From Vicinamibacteria bacterium (GTDB taxonomy: Bacteria > Acidobacteriota > Vicinamibacteria > Vicinamibacterales > 2-12-FULL-66-21), in assembly GCA_025937075.1 (NCBI GenBank), contig JAICSD010000333.1, forward strand, positions 1 to 5,260: a stretch of DNA of 5,260 nucleotides, in the 5' to 3' direction. The position numbers and the translations under genes were made by a program. The notes under the pieces were generated by a model. The model was not told the origin of the DNA and ran no database searches. It saw nothing but the letters and a program-made list of their open reading frames with translations. Shown piece after piece: positions 1 to 5,260 of this stretch. Each line of letters begins with the position of its first letter. Position 1 is the stretch's first letter.

Positions 1-214
1 CGATGTACTCGTCGAGATGGAACATCTCCACGCGAGGCCAGTCGATCTCGGGCAGCGAGACCAGGCGGCCGAGGAACGCCATCTGCGACGCGCCCGTCGC
101 GGCGATGATTCGCGCGACCCCGCGCGCCGCAATCGCGTCCCTGATGCAGCGCGCGGCATGATCCGCCGCCGCGTCCGCGAGCGCGTCCGAGGTTGGAAAT
201 ACTTTGAGATCCAC
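1..214 (-). CDS. nagB: Glucosamine-6-phosphate deaminase/isomerase-like protein, N-terminal part (runs off the left edge)
   Basis: Only the first 71 residues lie in the window. They match the N-terminal Rossmann-like part of the NagB/6-phosphogluconolactonase superfamily: an ATGASQ phosphate-binding loop at residues 40-45 and FHLDEY at 65-70. In NagB the aspartate of that second motif is the ring-opening/isomerisation base. FHLDEY favours the deaminase branch (glucosamine-6-phosphate to fructose-6-phosphate plus ammonia) over 6-phosphogluconolactonase, but the C-terminal catalytic residues are out of view. The start chosen is GTG at 214, because it is the codon in the motif-bearing frame that sits 6 nt after an AGAGGG ribosome binding site. 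The nearby ATG at 218 and GTG at 221 are in another frame. There is no signal peptide, so it is cytoplasmic. It follows the oxidoreductase gene by 10 bases and is probably co-transcribed with it. Confidence 0.85.
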   Translation of the reverse strand, partial: MDLKVFPTSDALADAAADHAARCIRDAIAARGVARIIAATGASQMAFLGRLVSLPEIDWPRVEMFHLDEYI

Positions 215-220
215 GCATCA

Positions 221-226
221 CCCTCT
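221..226 (-). promoter_or_regulatory. Ribosome binding site of the NagB-like gene, overlapping the upstream stop codon
   Basis: Reading the minus strand, AGAGGG begins inside the TAG stop codon (227-225) of the oxidoreductase gene and lies 6 nt before the GTG at 214. It decides the start of the NagB-like gene. The overlap suggests that ribosomes terminating on the first gene restart on the second. Confidence 0.6.
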
Positions 227-1814
227 ATCGGTTGTAGTCGAACACCACGCGCTGCGCCGCCAGCTTTCGGCGCAGCGCACGCGAATCGACATCCTGAACG
301 GCCAGGCGCCCGTCGATCGCGAGCTTCGCGGCAACGCCCGCCGCCTCTCCGATGATCATGTACTGCGGTTCCATCCGCAGCGTGGAATAAGCCACGTGCG
401 TGGCCGAAACGCATACCGGCACCAGCAGGTTCGTTGCTTCCGCGCGCCTGGGCAGCATCACGCGATACGGAATCTGATACGGCGTCACCGGCACCTGCAT
501 GTCCCCTTCGTTCTCGACCGCCGTGCCGTCCGCGCTCGGCCTGCGCTGCACGTTGTGGGAGTCGCTGTTGTAGGAGCCCATGCCAATGGCATCCGGCTTC
601 GCCAGCTCCGTCTGGATGTCCTTCTGCGTCATCACGTATTCGCCAATCATCCTTCGCGCTTCGCGGACGTAGAGCTGATACGGCCAGTGCTCCGTGTCCA
701 CGAATTCGTCGGCGCACAAGCCCCACTCGCGCATCTCCACCCCGAGCGACCGCGGCACCCGTGCATCGGTCGCGAGGAAATACAGGAAGCCCTCCACGTA
801 GTCCACGTGCGCCTGCCGGATCCGCGCCCGCTCGGCGTAGCGGCCATTCGGATAACCGTAGCTGCCGCCGATGAAGTCCGTCGAGAACGCGCCGTTGTTG
901 TTCGTGTCCGTCTTCCCGCGCTGCAGGATATCCGCTTTCATCACATCGTCGATCGTGAGCGGCCGGTGCAACTCCGCTTCGAGGAGCGGAAGATATCGCG
1001 CCAGCAGTTCGTAGCGGGCGGCATCGTAGCTGGCCGGCTGCGGCCACGCGACGCGGTTCGCCGGATCCTTCGTCATGCACAGGCGAAAGTTGTACGCCTG
1101 CACCCGCCTGTCGCCGACTCCGACCGCATCCGGCGACCGCGGCATGATCTCCGGCAACAGATGACCATGTGAATCGAGTGGGGAGACCGGCACGCGAAAC
1201 TGATGGAACGGCGTGTGGTCTCGCACTCCCGCGAGCGATTCGTGGTACTCCGCGGTGCTCTCGCGCCCCCACGTGTAGCCGACGTGGGCTTGCGCCATCA
1301 GGTCCCCTTCATACGACGCGTCGACGAACACGCGTGCGGCGTAGCGTGCGCCGCGCTCGGCGATGATCTCCGTCAGACGCGTTCCCTCCCGGCGGATGCC
1401 GCCGCTTTCCGCCAGGCGCTCCCGTCGGAACACCGCGATGCGCGCCTCCTTCACGAGATCCTCGAATACCTCCTCGGCCACGTGCGGCTCGAAATGCCAT
1501 TCGATCGGACGGCCGTATTTCCGTCCGACGCGCTCGAAGAACTCGAGCGAGTAGCCGCCGATGACCTCCTTCTTGCCGTAATCCGTCCAGCCCAGGCCGC
1601 CCGACACCATGCCGCCCAGATGTTCGCCCGGCGTAACGAGCGCCACGGACAGGCCTTCACGCGCAGCGCTGACCGCCGCGATCACGCCTCCGGCCGTCGA
1701 ACCGTACACGACGACGTCGTAGTCGCGTCGGGGCGGCTGCGCGTACGGATGCGCCACCGCGATGAGCGCGAGAACCGCCGCTCCGAACACCATGACCGCG
1801 AGAGATCGTCGCAC
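225..1814 (-). CDS. Exported FAD-dependent oxidoreductase, FAD_oxidored family
   Basis: A complete protein of 529 residues. Residues 1-25 form a Sec-type signal peptide: RR at positions 2-3, a hydrophobic stretch at 5-21, and a likely cut after PYA at 25. The FAD-binding Rossmann motif follows at once: the strand DVVVYG and the variant dinucleotide loop GSTAGG at 38-43, continuing to [11 protein letters not shown]. Other blocks that I recall as typical of the FAD_oxidored family (PF12831) are [14 protein letters not shown] (65-78), EPHVAEEVF (109-117), [11 protein letters not shown] (164-174) and, near the C-terminus, [20 protein letters not shown] (about 477-496), which closes the FAD site. 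Family members often carry misleading names such as xanthan lyase, and the substrate is unknown. The start is GTG at 1814, preceded by GCGAGG with 6 nt spacing and giving an intact signal peptide; the ATG at 1793 would remove the positive n-region. It heads a leftward operon with the NagB-like gene and is divergent from the deacetylase gene. Confidence 0.93.
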   Translation of the reverse strand: MRRSLAVMVFGAAVLALIAVAHPYAQPPRRDYDVVVYGSTAGGVIAAVSAAREGLSVALVTPGEHLGGMVSGGLGWTDYGKKEVIGGYSLEFFERVGRKYGRPIEWHFEPHVAEEVFEDLVKEARIAVFRRERLAESGGIRREGTRLTEIIAERGARYAARVFVDASYEGDLMAQAHVGYTWGRESTAEYHESLAGVRDHTPFHQFRVPVSPLDSHGHLLPEIMPRSPDAVGVGDRRVQAYNFRLCMTKDPANRVAWPQPASYDAARYELLARYLPLLEAELHRPLTIDDVMKADILQRGKTDTNNNGAFSTDFIGGSYGYPNGRYAERARIRQAHVDYVEGFLYFLATDARVPRSLGVEMREWGLCADEFVDTEHWPYQLYVREARRMIGEYVMTQKDIQTELAKPDAIGMGSYNSDSHNVQRRPSADGTAVENEGDMQVPVTPYQIPYRVMLPRRAEATNLLVPVCVSATHVAYSTLRMEPQYMIIGEAAGVAAKLAIDGRLAVQDVDSRALRRKLAAQRVVFDYNR

Positions 1815-1820
1815 CAGTAG

Positions 1821-1826
1821 CCTCGC
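1821..1826 (-). promoter_or_regulatory. Ribosome binding site of the FAD oxidoreductase gene
   Basis: GCGAGG on the minus strand, 6 nt before the GTG at 1814. It supports the GTG start rather than the internal ATG at 1793. Confidence 0.6.
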
Positions 1827-1847
1827 GTGGAAAGCTTGCGTAAACTA

Positions 1848-1866
1848 GGCCGCGGACGACGCGGCC
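1848..1866. promoter_or_regulatory. Perfect 7-bp inverted repeat in the divergent intergenic region
   Basis: GGCCGCG (1848-1854) and CGCGGCC (1860-1866) are exact reverse complements separated by GACGA. The element lies between the divergent oxidoreductase and deacetylase genes, 34 bases upstream of the first and 77 upstream of the second. It could be a regulator-binding palindrome or a small RNA hairpin. Because it consists only of G and C in GC-rich DNA, chance is a real alternative. I could not place convincing -35/-10 boxes for either gene in 1815-1943. Confidence 0.3.
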
Positions 1867-1931
1867 CACGCGGACCACATCGTCGCCGGACCCAGCGCCC
1901 GGTCACTGTACCCGAAATCTCCCATATTGCT

Positions 1932-1937
1932 GCGAGG
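1932..1937 (+). promoter_or_regulatory. Ribosome binding site of the PIG-L deacetylase gene
   Basis: GCGAGG, 6 nt before the ATG at 1944. It has the same hexamer and spacing as the site of the divergent oxidoreductase gene. It settles the start at 1944 over the in-frame GTG at 1827, which would add 39 residues ahead of the signal peptide. Confidence 0.65.
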
Positions 1938-1943
1938 TCTCTG

Positions 1944-2840
1944 ATGACACGTCTTTCGTTTGCCTTGTTCGCTTCAATTGTGACGCTGGCCGCCCAGCAG
2001 ATCGGCGCCGGCCAGACGCCAGCACAACAGCGGCCTCTCAGGGTCATTGCGTTTGGCGCACATCCGGACGATGCGGAGTTGAGGGCGAGCGGGGTGGCAG
2101 CGTTGTGGGCCGCGCAGGGCGCGAAGGTGAAGTTCGTTGCGATGACGAACGGCGACGTCGGGCACTTCGCGCAGGCGGGCGGCCCGCTCGCGAAACGGCG
2201 CAAGGCGGAGGTGGCCGAGTGCGCGCGCATTCTCGGGATCGAGAACGAGGTGCTCGACATTCATGACGGCGAGCTGACGCCGTCGCTCGAGAACCGCAAG
2301 AAGATGGCGCGCCTCATCCGCGACTGGCAGGCCGACATCGTCCTCGGCCACCGCCCGAACGATTACCATCCGGATCACCGCTACACCGGCGTTCTCATGG
2401 ACGACACCGCCGTCGTGGTCGCGGCGCCGTTCTTCACGCCGGATACGCCGCCGACGCCGCGCAATCCCGTCTACATGTACTACTCGGACAATTTCCAGAA
2501 GCCGACCCCCTTCGACCCGACGATCGTGGTCTCCATCGACGCCGCCGCTGACAAGAAGTGGCAGTGCATCTCGGCCATGCCGTCGCAGTTCGGGGATGAG
2601 GATTCGTGGCAGGCGCGGACGATTCCGAACGTGCCGAAGGGAGATCGCGAGCGTCCGGCGTTCCTGCTCGACATCGTGAAGCAGCGGAATGCCGCGGTCG
2701 CGGACAAGTACCGCGACCGCCTCGCCGCGCTCTATGGCAAGGAGAAGGCGGACAAGGTCAAATATGCCGAGGCGTTCGAGCTGACGCAGTACGGGCGGCA
2801 GGCCTCTGTGGACGAACTGAAATCAATGTTCCCGAAGTAG
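1944..2840 (+). CDS. Exported PIG-L/LmbE-family deacetylase
   Basis: A protein of 298 residues, in the usual range for PIG-L/LmbE zinc amidohydrolases such as MshB. The N-terminus (residues 1-22 or so) looks like a signal peptide with hydrophobic core LSFALFASIVTLAA, a weak n-region and a possible cut after IGA. The family motif AHPDD is at 39-43. By analogy with MshB, H40 and D43 bind zinc and D42 is the general base. The second motif, HRPNDYHPDHR at 136-146, supplies the third ligand (H145 by analogy). TNGDVGH (68-74) and the RRKAE stretch (85-89) are also typical. The family removes N-acyl groups, mostly from N-acetylglucosamine-containing molecules, but members act on other amides, so the substrate cannot be read from sequence. 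The predicted export argues against mycothiol or bacillithiol synthesis. It is divergent from the oxidoreductase gene. The 39-bp repeat array begins 5 bases after its stop codon. Confidence 0.93.
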   Translation: MTRLSFALFASIVTLAAQQIGAGQTPAQQRPLRVIAFGAHPDDAELRASGVAALWAAQGAKVKFVAMTNGDVGHFAQAGGPLAKRRKAEVAECARILGIENEVLDIHDGELTPSLENRKKMARLIRDWQADIVLGHRPNDYHPDHRYTGVLMDDTAVVVAAPFFTPDTPPTPRNPVYMYYSDNFQKPTPFDPTIVVSIDAAADKKWQCISAMPSQFGDEDSWQARTIPNVPKGDRERPAFLLDIVKQRNAAVADKYRDRLAALYGKEKADKVKYAEAFELTQYGRQASVDELKSMFPK

Positions 2841-2845
2841 GGCCG

Positions 2846-3252
2846 CGGAACATACGGTTCTAGAGGGAGCCTCGGAACAACACGGAACACACGGATCTAA
2901 CCGGGGAGCCTCGGAACAACACGGAACACACGGATCTACCCGGGGAGCCTCGGAACAAACACGGAACACACGGATCTACCCGGGGAGCCTCGGAACAACA
3001 CGGAACACACGGATCTAACCGGAGAGCCTCGGAACAACACGGAACACACGGAACTATCCGGGAACCCCCGGAACAACACGGAACACACGGAACTATCCGG
3101 GAAGCCTCGGAACAACACGGAACACACGGATCTACCCGGGGAGCCTCGGAACAACACGGAACACACGGATCTACCCGGGGAGCCTCGGAACAACACGGAA
3201 CACACGGAACTATCCGGGAACCCCCGGAACAACACGGGATGAACATGGATTA
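2846..3252. repeat. 39-bp tandem minisatellite array, nine full units plus decayed ends
   Basis: Units starting with CGGAACAACACGG begin at 2873, 2912, 2951, 2991, 3030, 3069, 3108, 3147 and 3186. Spacing is 39 bases throughout, except for 40 in the third unit, which has one extra A. A tenth unit starts at 3225 and decays after about 14 bases. A shortened, diverged unit occupies 2846-2872. The first half is nearly invariant and itself holds two copies of a CGGAACA motif. The second half comes in two versions: A (ATCTACCCGGGG or ATCTAACCGG, ending AGCCT) in units 1-4, 7 and 8, and B (AACTATCCGGGAA, ending CCCCC or AGCCT) in units 5, 6 and 9. There are no unique spacers, so this is not a CRISPR. 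The period equals 13 codons, so long Cys-rich frames open on the minus strand, but the one-base insertion breaks them. I judge the array noncoding; its function is unknown. Confidence 0.95.
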
Positions 3253-3257
3253 CGCAA

Positions 3258-4430
3258 ATGAAGATTGAAACATTTTTCTTGTTCCGTGCTTTCCGTGTAC
3301 TCCGCGGCTCCAATTTCCGTGTGTTCCGTGGCTTCACGTTCAGTGTGATCCGCGGCGTCCTGCCCGTTTTGATCGGGTGCGTGGCGCTGTCCGCGGCCGA
3401 CCCGCAGCAGCGGCCGGCCGTCACCCACGCGCTGCTCGTCACGCTGGACGGCATGCGCTGGCAGGAGGTGTTCGGCGGCATGCAGTCGAGCCTCCTGACG
3501 AAAGATGGCGGCGGCGTCACCGATCCGAAGCCGTTGGCGGCGCGATTCGACGGGCCGACGAACGAAGCGCGGCGCGAGAAGCTGATGCCGTTCTTCTGGA
3601 CGGTGATCGCCAGGCAGGGACAGGTGTTCGGCGACCCGGCGCACGGCAGCGTCGCGCGCGTCACGAACGGCCTGCGGTTTTCGTATCCGGGATACAACGA
3701 GCTGTTGAGCGGCTTTCCCGATCCGCGTGTCGACAGCAACGACAGGAATTACAACCCGAACGTCACCGTCCTGGAGTGGCTGAACAGGCAGCCGTCCTTC
3801 GCCGGGCGCATCGGAGCGTTCGCGTCATGGGAGCTGCTCCCGTGGATTCTCAACGCGCCGCGGAGCGGCATTCCGGCCAACGCTGACGGCGGGCCGTTCT
3901 CGAAGCCCGCAAACGAGCACGAGAAGCTGCTCAACCAGTTCTCGTCTTACCTCCCGGCCTACTGGGCCGAGGAGCGATTCGATGCGCCGACGGCTATTGG
4001 CGCGCTGCAATATCTGCGCGTCCATCGACCGCGCGTGCTGTACGTGATGCTGGGCGAGACCGATGAGTGGGCGCACGGGCGGCGCTATGGTCTCTACCTC
4101 GATGCGGCGCAGCGCGACGATCGCGTCATCCGCGATCTCTGGGAGGCCGCGCAGGCGATCCCTGAATATGCGGGGCACACCGCCTTAGTGGTGACGACGG
4201 ATCACGGCCGCGGCGACACGGCCGCGGACTGGACCGACCACGGAAAGAAGGTGCCCGCATCGGATCGCATCTGGATGGCCGTCCTCGGACCAGGCGTCTC
4301 TGCGGCGGGCCTTCGCGCGAACGTCAACGTCACGCAATCGCAGATCGCGGCGACGATCGCCGCGTTGCTGGGCGAAGACTATCGCGCCGCACAGCCGAAG
4401 GCGGCCGCACCGCTGGGCCTCCGCCCCTAG
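3258..4430 (+). CDS. Exported alkaline-phosphatase-superfamily hydrolase (phosphodiesterase/phosphomutase-like)
   Basis: The open frame from ATG 3258 gives 390 residues. All seven active-site positions of the alkaline phosphatase superfamily can be matched: D64 in VTLDGMRW; S142 in FSYPGYNE as the probable nucleophile; D269 and H273 in ETDEWAH; D315 and H316 in TTDHGRG; and H328 in WTDHGKK. The family uses two metals to hydrolyse phosphate mono- or diesters, or to transfer phosphate; sulfatases are relatives. The exact substrate is unknown. The start is doubtful. Residues 9-33 consist of degenerate FRVFRG-like copies encoded by inverted repeat motifs, and no good ribosome binding site precedes 3258. 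GTG at 3345 would begin directly with a compact signal peptide (IRGVLPVLIGCVALSA), giving 361 residues. GTG at 3321 would place a lipobox LIGC 20 residues in, suggesting a lipoprotein. The gene is convergent with the transaldolase gene, 43 bases apart. Confidence 0.88.
   Translation: MKIETFFLFRAFRVLRGSNFRVFRGFTFSVIRGVLPVLIGCVALSAADPQQRPAVTHALLVTLDGMRWQEVFGGMQSSLLTKDGGGVTDPKPLAARFDGPTNEARREKLMPFFWTVIARQGQVFGDPAHGSVARVTNGLRFSYPGYNELLSGFPDPRVDSNDRNYNPNVTVLEWLNRQPSFAGRIGAFASWELLPWILNAPRSGIPANADGGPFSKPANEHEKLLNQFSSYLPAYWAEERFDAPTAIGALQYLRVHRPRVLYVMLGETDEWAHGRRYGLYLDAAQRDDRVIRDLWEAAQAIPEYAGHTALVVTTDHGRGDTAADWTDHGKKVPASDRIWMAVLGPGVSAAGLRANVNVTQSQIAATIAALLGEDYRAAQPKAAAPLGLRP
3282..3345 (-). repeat. 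Inverted, degenerate copies of the array motif at the 5' end of the phosphatase-superfamily frame
   Basis: TCCGTGTGTTCCGTG at 3316-3330 is the exact reverse complement of the 15-base CACGGAACACACGGA found in the array units. Around it lie looser copies: TTCCGTGCTTTCCGTG from 3282, ACTCCGCGGC at 3299-3308, and a weaker copy at 3340-3357 (TCAGTGTGATCCGCGG). Spacing is irregular. In the plus-strand frame these copies encode three similar peptides (FRVLRG, FRVFRG, FSVIRG). With the forward array upstream they form a large inverted arrangement around an AT-richer stretch at about 3249-3281. Confidence 0.75.
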
Positions 4431-4473
4431 AGCGACGCGTTCGATCGCATGGAGGTGATTACCGACGACCGCG

Positions 4474-5260
4474 TTAGCTCGCCCTTGAAGACAGCGTCGC
4501 GCGGTAGTCGGCCGCGAACTGTTCGACCCCCTTGGTCGTGAGCTCGTGCGCGATGTCGAAACGCTGCCACGGCTGCCCCAGCTCGATCTCCTGGTAATCG
4601 ATTCGCGTCCCAGTCGGTTGGTACGCGAACCGGTCGTCCGGCAACGGCATGCCGGCCGCCGACCACTCCTGCAGGATCTTGGCTGGAACGGTCACAAGAT
4701 CTACGCCAATGGAAAAGCAGTACAAGAGATGCGCCAGTGACCGGATGCTCGCGGCCAATACGAGCACGTGGCGATCGCCCTTCTGGTACATGCGTCTGAT
4801 GTTCGCGACCAAATCGACGCCGTTCTGCCCGTGGTCGTCGAGACGTCCGATGAACGGCGAGACGTACGCCGGTTCGGCGGTGCCGCTTGTGGCGGCGTAC
4901 ACGGCAGCCGCCTGGGACTGGGAAAAACACAATGTGAGATTCACCCTGATGCCGCGGCGTACCGACATTTCGGCGGCTCGCAATCCTTCCGCGGTGCATG
5001 GATATTTCACGTACGCGTTCGGTATCCACGAAAACATCTCACGGCCTTGCGCGAACATCTGCTCGGCTGTCGTGCGCAGATCCCCGAACACTTCGATCGA
5101 CACACCGGCAGGGCCGACCAGCGGTGCGATTGCTCGCACGATTTTTCGGTACTCGTCCTCCTCTTGCTCGGGCGTCAGCGTGTGACCCGCGTTGACGAGG
5201 CGTTTGATCTCGGGGTTCTTCGCGATGAGCGACGGGTTTGTGGTCTGCCCGTCGACGAAG
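4474..5260 (-). CDS. Transaldolase family protein, N-terminus cut by the window edge
   Basis: The visible 261 residues begin at FVDGQTTNPSL, the first transaldolase signature, so only the first strand or so (perhaps 10-20 residues) is missing. The frame is open to the right edge; the GTG at 5139 is internal and not the start. The Schiff-base lysine is K85 (visible numbering) in AYVKYPCTAEGL. SPFIGRLDD follows at about 138-146, and the C-terminal VTVP phosphate-site strand comes before AKILQEW. The (beta/alpha)8 enzyme would transfer a dihydroxyacetone unit between sugar phosphates in the cytoplasm, as in the non-oxidative pentose phosphate pathway. Related short forms are fructose-6-phosphate aldolases or sulfofructose transaldolases, and the sequence alone does not separate them. 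A charged insert (LTPEQEEDEYRKIV) after the first signature makes it longer than the 220-residue FSA/TalC type. The stop codon is TAA at 4476-4474. Confidence 0.9.
   Translation of the reverse strand, partial: FVDGQTTNPSLIAKNPEIKRLVNAGHTLTPEQEEDEYRKIVRAIAPLVGPAGVSIEVFGDLRTTAEQMFAQGREMFSWIPNAYVKYPCTAEGLRAAEMSVRRGIRVNLTLCFSQSQAAAVYAATSGTAEPAYVSPFIGRLDDHGQNGVDLVANIRRMYQKGDRHVLVLAASIRSLAHLLYCFSIGVDLVTVPAKILQEWSAAGMPLPDDRFAYQPTGTRIDYQEIELGQPWQRFDIAHELTTKGVEQFAADYRATLSSRAS

Noticed and set aside
204..1172. 322-residue plus-strand frame rich in Arg and His
   Set aside because: It is antisense to the FAD oxidoreductase gene, whose motifs are unmistakable. The Arg/His-rich composition is typical of a GC-rich shadow frame.
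1827..1943. 39-residue N-terminal extension of the PIG-L deacetylase from GTG 1827
   Set aside because: It would put an Arg-rich stretch before a signal peptide, whereas ATG 1944 has a well-spaced GCGAGG.
2873..3240. CRISPR array
   Set aside because: The units are directly contiguous with a 39-base period and no unique spacers, and no cas genes are seen.
2860..3246. Minus-strand Cys-rich 13-residue repeat protein
   Set aside because: The frame is an automatic result of a 39-base period without stop codons. It changes frame at the one-base insertion in unit 3 and has no independent coding support.
3265..3293. Promoter in the AT-richer stretch (TTGAAA at 3265)
   Set aside because: No acceptable -10 box lies 16-18 bases downstream.
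2936..3739. 267-residue minus-strand frame spanning the array and the 5' part of the phosphatase-superfamily gene
   Set aside because: It runs antisense to the phosphatase-superfamily gene and through the array; it has no recognisable domain.
4431..4473. Intrinsic terminator between the convergent genes
   Set aside because: Only a 5-base ACGCG/CGCGT pairing around a 30-base loop is seen, with no T-tract.
4427..5029. 200-residue minus-strand frame overlapping the transaldolase
   Set aside because: It is out of frame with the transaldolase signatures, Arg-rich and without motifs.

Overview
The window is GC-rich, densely coding DNA from a bacterium. The gene set (a secreted FAD_oxidored-family protein, a secreted LmbE/PIG-L deacetylase, a secreted alkaline-phosphatase-superfamily hydrolase, a NagB-like isomerase) and a dispersed-looking CACGGA-type repeat fit a soil or sediment heterotroph. 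Acidobacteriota is my best guess, but this is inference from recalled gene families and composition; no rRNA or other marker gene is present.

Layout. Positions 1-214 (minus) hold the N-terminal 71 codons of a glucosamine-6-phosphate deaminase/isomerase-like protein that runs off the left edge. Ten bases upstream of it, on the same strand, lies a complete 529-residue exported FAD-dependent oxidoreductase (225-1814). The two look like one translationally coupled operon. A 129-bp divergent intergenic region (1815-1943) contains a perfect 7-bp inverted repeat and two near-identical GCGAGG ribosome binding sites. On the plus strand follows a 298-residue exported PIG-L/LmbE deacetylase (1944-2840).

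Positions 2846-3252 are a tandem minisatellite with a 39-bp period: nine full units, a degenerate partial unit on the left and a decayed one on the right. It fills the gap up to an alkaline-phosphatase-superfamily gene (3258-4430, plus). The first 90 or so bases of that open frame are made of the same repeat motif in inverted orientation, so the true start codon is uncertain. A convergent transaldolase gene (4474 to the right edge, minus) lacks only its N-terminus.

How the genes may work together. The deacetylase and oxidoreductase are predicted to act outside the cytoplasm and to share a divergent control region. The NagB-like isomerase and transaldolase handle sugar phosphates in the cytoplasm. 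A scheme of outer deacetylation or oxidation of an amino-sugar compound followed by entry into central metabolism is plausible, but it rests on proximity only. The most unusual part of the window is the repeat array and its inverted copies intruding into the 5' end of a gene. I see no convincing new defence or mobile system.
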